A DNA stretch of 8,481 bases. Origin: Hyphomicrobiales bacterium. Lineage in GTDB: Bacteria; Pseudomonadota; Alphaproteobacteria; Rhizobiales; GCA-2746425. How positions within the stretch are numbered: position 1 is the first letter of the stretch; each line of letters opens with the position of its first letter. The translations under genes were made by a program, and so were the position numbers. Below, piece by piece: positions 6,843 to 8,481 of the stretch. A model generated the notes under the pieces. The model searched no databases. It was not told where the DNA came from and was given only the letters and a program-made list of their open reading frames with translations. The stretch covers positions 3,291 to 11,771 of the forward strand of contig NVXB01000111.1 in assembly GCA_002746425.1 (NCBI GenBank), in the 5' to 3' direction.

Positions 6843-8042
6843 CTAATGCGCCCACTTACCCGCATGAGCCAACCACAAAACCACCCCGCCAAGCGCCGCC
6901 AGAGCACCGGCAACGACAAACACTTCCAAATACCCATAACGAATACTGACCAGCCCAAAAATGCCCGCGCCAACAGAGACGGAAATCACCCGCACAACAT
7001 CCATCAACGAGGTAGACAGCCCCACCCGCCCACGAATAGCATCTTGCATATAGCTAATAGTAATCGACAGCAGCGCAGCGGACGACACGCCATTCAACCC
7101 CTGCAGCCACAACACGGTCGACACACTTTCCGCCTGACTAAGCAGCAGCAAATACAGCGCATAAAGCAATGCGTTAAACGCAATAATGGCGTGATTAGAA
7201 TAGCGATTAAGCGCAAAGGCCCAAGCCAGCATGCAAGGAATTTCAATCAACGCTGCAAGACTGGCAAAGATGCCGACATCGGTTAAATCACCGTCCAATT
7301 CAGAAATAATCACCAGCGGCATAGTGATGATATGCAGACCAAGCGCAGTCTTGATCAGCGTGATGCCGAGCAGGCCAAACACAATGGGCAGAGCAATGCC
7401 GCGCGCCGGAGCTTCCACGCTGCCACCATCCACTGGCTTGCTGTCAAAACCCACTTTCGTGCGATCATCTCGCATCATCAACACGAAAATCAACGCCGCG
7501 CCAAGATAGCCCAGCGCGGCGATGCCATAGACATCAAACACCTGCCCCTGCGCCGCAACCCACCCGGCAATGGGCGGGATAATCACCCATGAAATGGCGA
7601 AAATACTGCGCAGCACCGACACCATAAATTCGGCCTGATCGGGGTGGCGCAGATTGTAAAAGGTGCGTGCAAAGGAAAAGGTCTGGCTGAACAGCGCAAA
7701 GCCAAACGGCATGATGACCCCATGGGCCAGAAAAAACGCCCATTGCGTGTGCGAGAAGTAGATAAGGCCATAGCCCAGCGCACCCATCAGTGCGCAGCCA
7801 AGCACCAGAACGCGGCGGTCACTTATACGATCTGAAATATAGCCCAGCACCACAGACGCAAACGCCCCGGCAAGGGCGCTGACGGTAAGCAGCAGCGCAT
7901 AAGTTTCCTTGGGAATGTGCAGGGTTTCAATGCCAACAATCGCGCCATAAGGCAGCGTGGCGGCAAAGGTGATGCCCGAAAAGAACAGAGCGGTGGCGAT
8001 GCCCATGGTAGTGGGCTGCCTGAACGCCGAAAAATCTCGCAT
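6843..8042 (-). CDS. MFS transporter, SetA/SetB-like sugar efflux family
   Basis: A 399-aa membrane protein with about 12 hydrophobic segments. Several stretches match E. coli SetA from memory: FARTFYNLRHPDQAEFMVSV followed by LRSIFAISWVIIPP (124-157; SetA has LAREYADNSAR and LSLAWVIGPP), ITMPLVIISEL (239-249; SetA IDMPLWISSEL), LIEIPCM (265-271; SetA LEIPAM), and LQGLNGV plus MQDAIRGRVGLSTSL (313-346; SetA LQLFNAV and FQDLMPGRAGAATTL). Motif A is present as GYISDRISDRR (67-77). SET proteins export sugars or glycosides across the inner membrane; the substrate here is inferred only by family. The start is supported by GGAGA (8052-8048) 5 nt before the ATG. The gene stands alone, convergent with the upstream operon, and is bracketed by inverted repeat elements. 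It could instead be an uptake carrier or drug exporter. Confidence 0.9.
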   Translation of the reverse strand: MRDFSAFRQPTTMGIATALFFSGITFAATLPYGAIVGIETLHIPKETYALLLTVSALAGAFASVVLGYISDRISDRRVLVLGCALMGALGYGLIYFSHTQWAFFLAHGVIMPFGFALFSQTFSFARTFYNLRHPDQAEFMVSVLRSIFAISWVIIPPIAGWVAAQGQVFDVYGIAALGYLGAALIFVLMMRDDRTKVGFDSKPVDGGSVEAPARGIALPIVFGLLGITLIKTALGLHIITMPLVIISELDGDLTDVGIFASLAALIEIPCMLAWAFALNRYSNHAIIAFNALLYALYLLLLSQAESVSTVLWLQGLNGVSSAALLSITISYMQDAIRGRVGLSTSLMDVVRVISVSVGAGIFGLVSIRYGYLEVFVVAGALAALGGVVLWLAHAGKWAH

Positions 8043-8123
8043 ATTGGTCTCCGGGGATGCGGGCGTGAGTTCGGCAAATTCCGGCTCATGACCACGATGC
8101 TCGGCGGCGACCTTACGCTGAGT

Positions 8124-8142
8124 TAAATACGACTTAAAGTCG
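8124..8142 (-). promoter_or_regulatory. Dyad and candidate -10 box upstream of the SET-like gene
   Basis: CGACTTAAAGTCG (8130-8142) is a perfect 6-bp dyad around a single central base. On the minus strand it directly precedes TATTTA (8129-8124), a possible -10 box about 82-87 bp upstream of the ATG at 8042. A dyad at that place would sit in the promoter spacer, where a repressor could act. No convincing -35 is visible, so the promoter itself is tentative. The remainder of 8043-8230 contains no gene I can support. Confidence 0.3.
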
Positions 8143-8230
8143 ACGTTTCATGATTAATTTTTATGCTTTCATCAATTGTGGTTGGTGGGCGAGATCAACG
8201 TTGGGATATTCGCGCACATCTCTCTCCCCC

Positions 8231-8356
8231 GTCATCCTCGGGCTTGACCCGGGGACCCATTAGCACATCCGGTTGCCATGTCACCAACGCTCATCCAGCA
8301 AATGCTTTTGAGCGAGGAGATGTTGCATGGATCCCCGGGTCAAGCCCGAGGATGAC
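8231..8356. repeat. Palindromic intergenic element, type B
   Basis: A 126-bp element with 30-bp terminal inverted repeats (8231-8260 and 8327-8356) matching at 29 of 30 positions. Each terminus starts GTCATC, carries a hairpin CTCGGG-CTTGA-CCCGGG (one G-T wobble), and then GATCCAT or GACCCAT. It has the same architecture and loop as the type A element but different stem bases. Between the termini is unrelated or weakly related sequence without a credible ORF; a 9-mer CACCAACGC occurs in both type A (6716-6724) and type B (8282-8290), which may be chance. GTCATC...CTTGA...GATCC palindromes of this kind are common in alphaproteobacterial intergenic DNA. Confidence 0.8.
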
Positions 8357-8360
8357 GGAG

Positions 8361-8397
8361 GGAGGGTGAAACCACTGCACCATTGATGCCACCCTCC
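8361..8397. repeat. Inverted repeat joining the type B and second type A elements
   Basis: GGAGGGTG (8361-8368) and CACCCTCC (8390-8397) are perfect complements around a 21-nt centre. With the flanking GATGACGG on the left and CCGTCATG on the right, the 44-bp spacer between the two elements is itself largely palindromic. This may be a trace of paired or fused insertions. Confidence 0.45.
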
Positions 8398-8400
8398 ACC

Positions 8401-8481
8401 GTCATGCCAAGACTTGATCTTGGGATCCAGTCAGCACTGGTGGTTGCCGGATGAGGCTCTTCATCTGCGTTAGTACGGCGG
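8401..8481. repeat. Palindromic intergenic element, type A copy 2 (cut by window end)
   Basis: These 81 bp match the reverse complement of 6710-6790 with three mismatches (at the sixth base and near the window end, TAGTACGG against TGGTGCGG). The terminus includes the same CCAAGA-CTTGA-TCTTGG hairpin. The copy is therefore inverted relative to copy 1, and by analogy about 40 bp more should lie beyond the window. Together, the two copies bracket the SET-like transporter gene. Confidence 0.8.

Noticed and set aside
6786..7286. Plus-strand 166-aa frame opposite the SET-like gene
   Set aside because: Begins in the repeat element and runs antisense to the transporter; His/Gln/Asn/Arg-rich composition is typical of the complement of membrane-protein codons.
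8163..8369. Plus-strand 68-aa frame across the type B element
   Set aside because: Most of its codons lie in the palindromic repeat, and no protein family is recognisable.
6670..8481. Composite transposon carrying the SET-like gene
   Set aside because: No transposase gene and no clear target-site duplication are visible, and the repeats are MITE-sized; the bracketing is reported only as an observation.
6670..8481. CRISPR-like array from the recurring palindromes
   Set aside because: Only a few repeats, with irregular spacing and opposite orientations, and no cas genes.

Overview
The window looks like chromosomal DNA of an alphaproteobacterium, probably from the Hyphomicrobiales (rhizobial/Devosia-like side). 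This is an inference from the moderately GC-rich coding style, the tightly packed efflux operon, and short dispersed palindromic elements with GTCAT tips and CTTGA loops, which are common in alphaproteobacterial intergenic DNA. There is no RNA gene, CRISPR array, transposase or phage gene. Most of the window is ordinary transporter DNA; the less ordinary parts are the repeat elements and the intergenic palindromes.

Layout. At the left edge, on the minus strand, is the first part of a lemA gene (1-248), cut by the window. A divergent intergenic region (249-472) follows, holding a good candidate lemA promoter and a perfect 8-bp inverted repeat. From about 473 to 6638 there are four tightly packed plus-strand genes that read as one operon: a periplasmic adaptor (membrane fusion protein), an RND inner-membrane pump overlapping it by 4 bp, a left-handed-beta-helix O-acetyltransferase 2 bp later, and an MFS transporter 6 bp after that. 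No outer-membrane channel is encoded here, although the adaptor carries the residues that dock onto TolC-type channels.

Convergent to the operon, on the minus strand (6843-8042), is a second MFS transporter that resembles the SetA/SetB sugar-efflux family. It is bracketed by two inverted copies of one short palindromic element (6670-6790, and 8401 to the window end). A second, sequence-divergent element of the same architecture (8231-8356) lies in its upstream region.

Function. The adaptor and the pump should form two parts of a tripartite efflux system, borrowing a TolC-like channel from elsewhere. The acetyltransferase and the MFS protein are probably co-transcribed with it, so a small hydroxylated molecule could be acetylated and exported, but the substrate cannot be read from the sequence. 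The SET-like transporter is a separate unit with its own upstream region. LemA has no evident link to the efflux genes other than the shared divergent promoter region.
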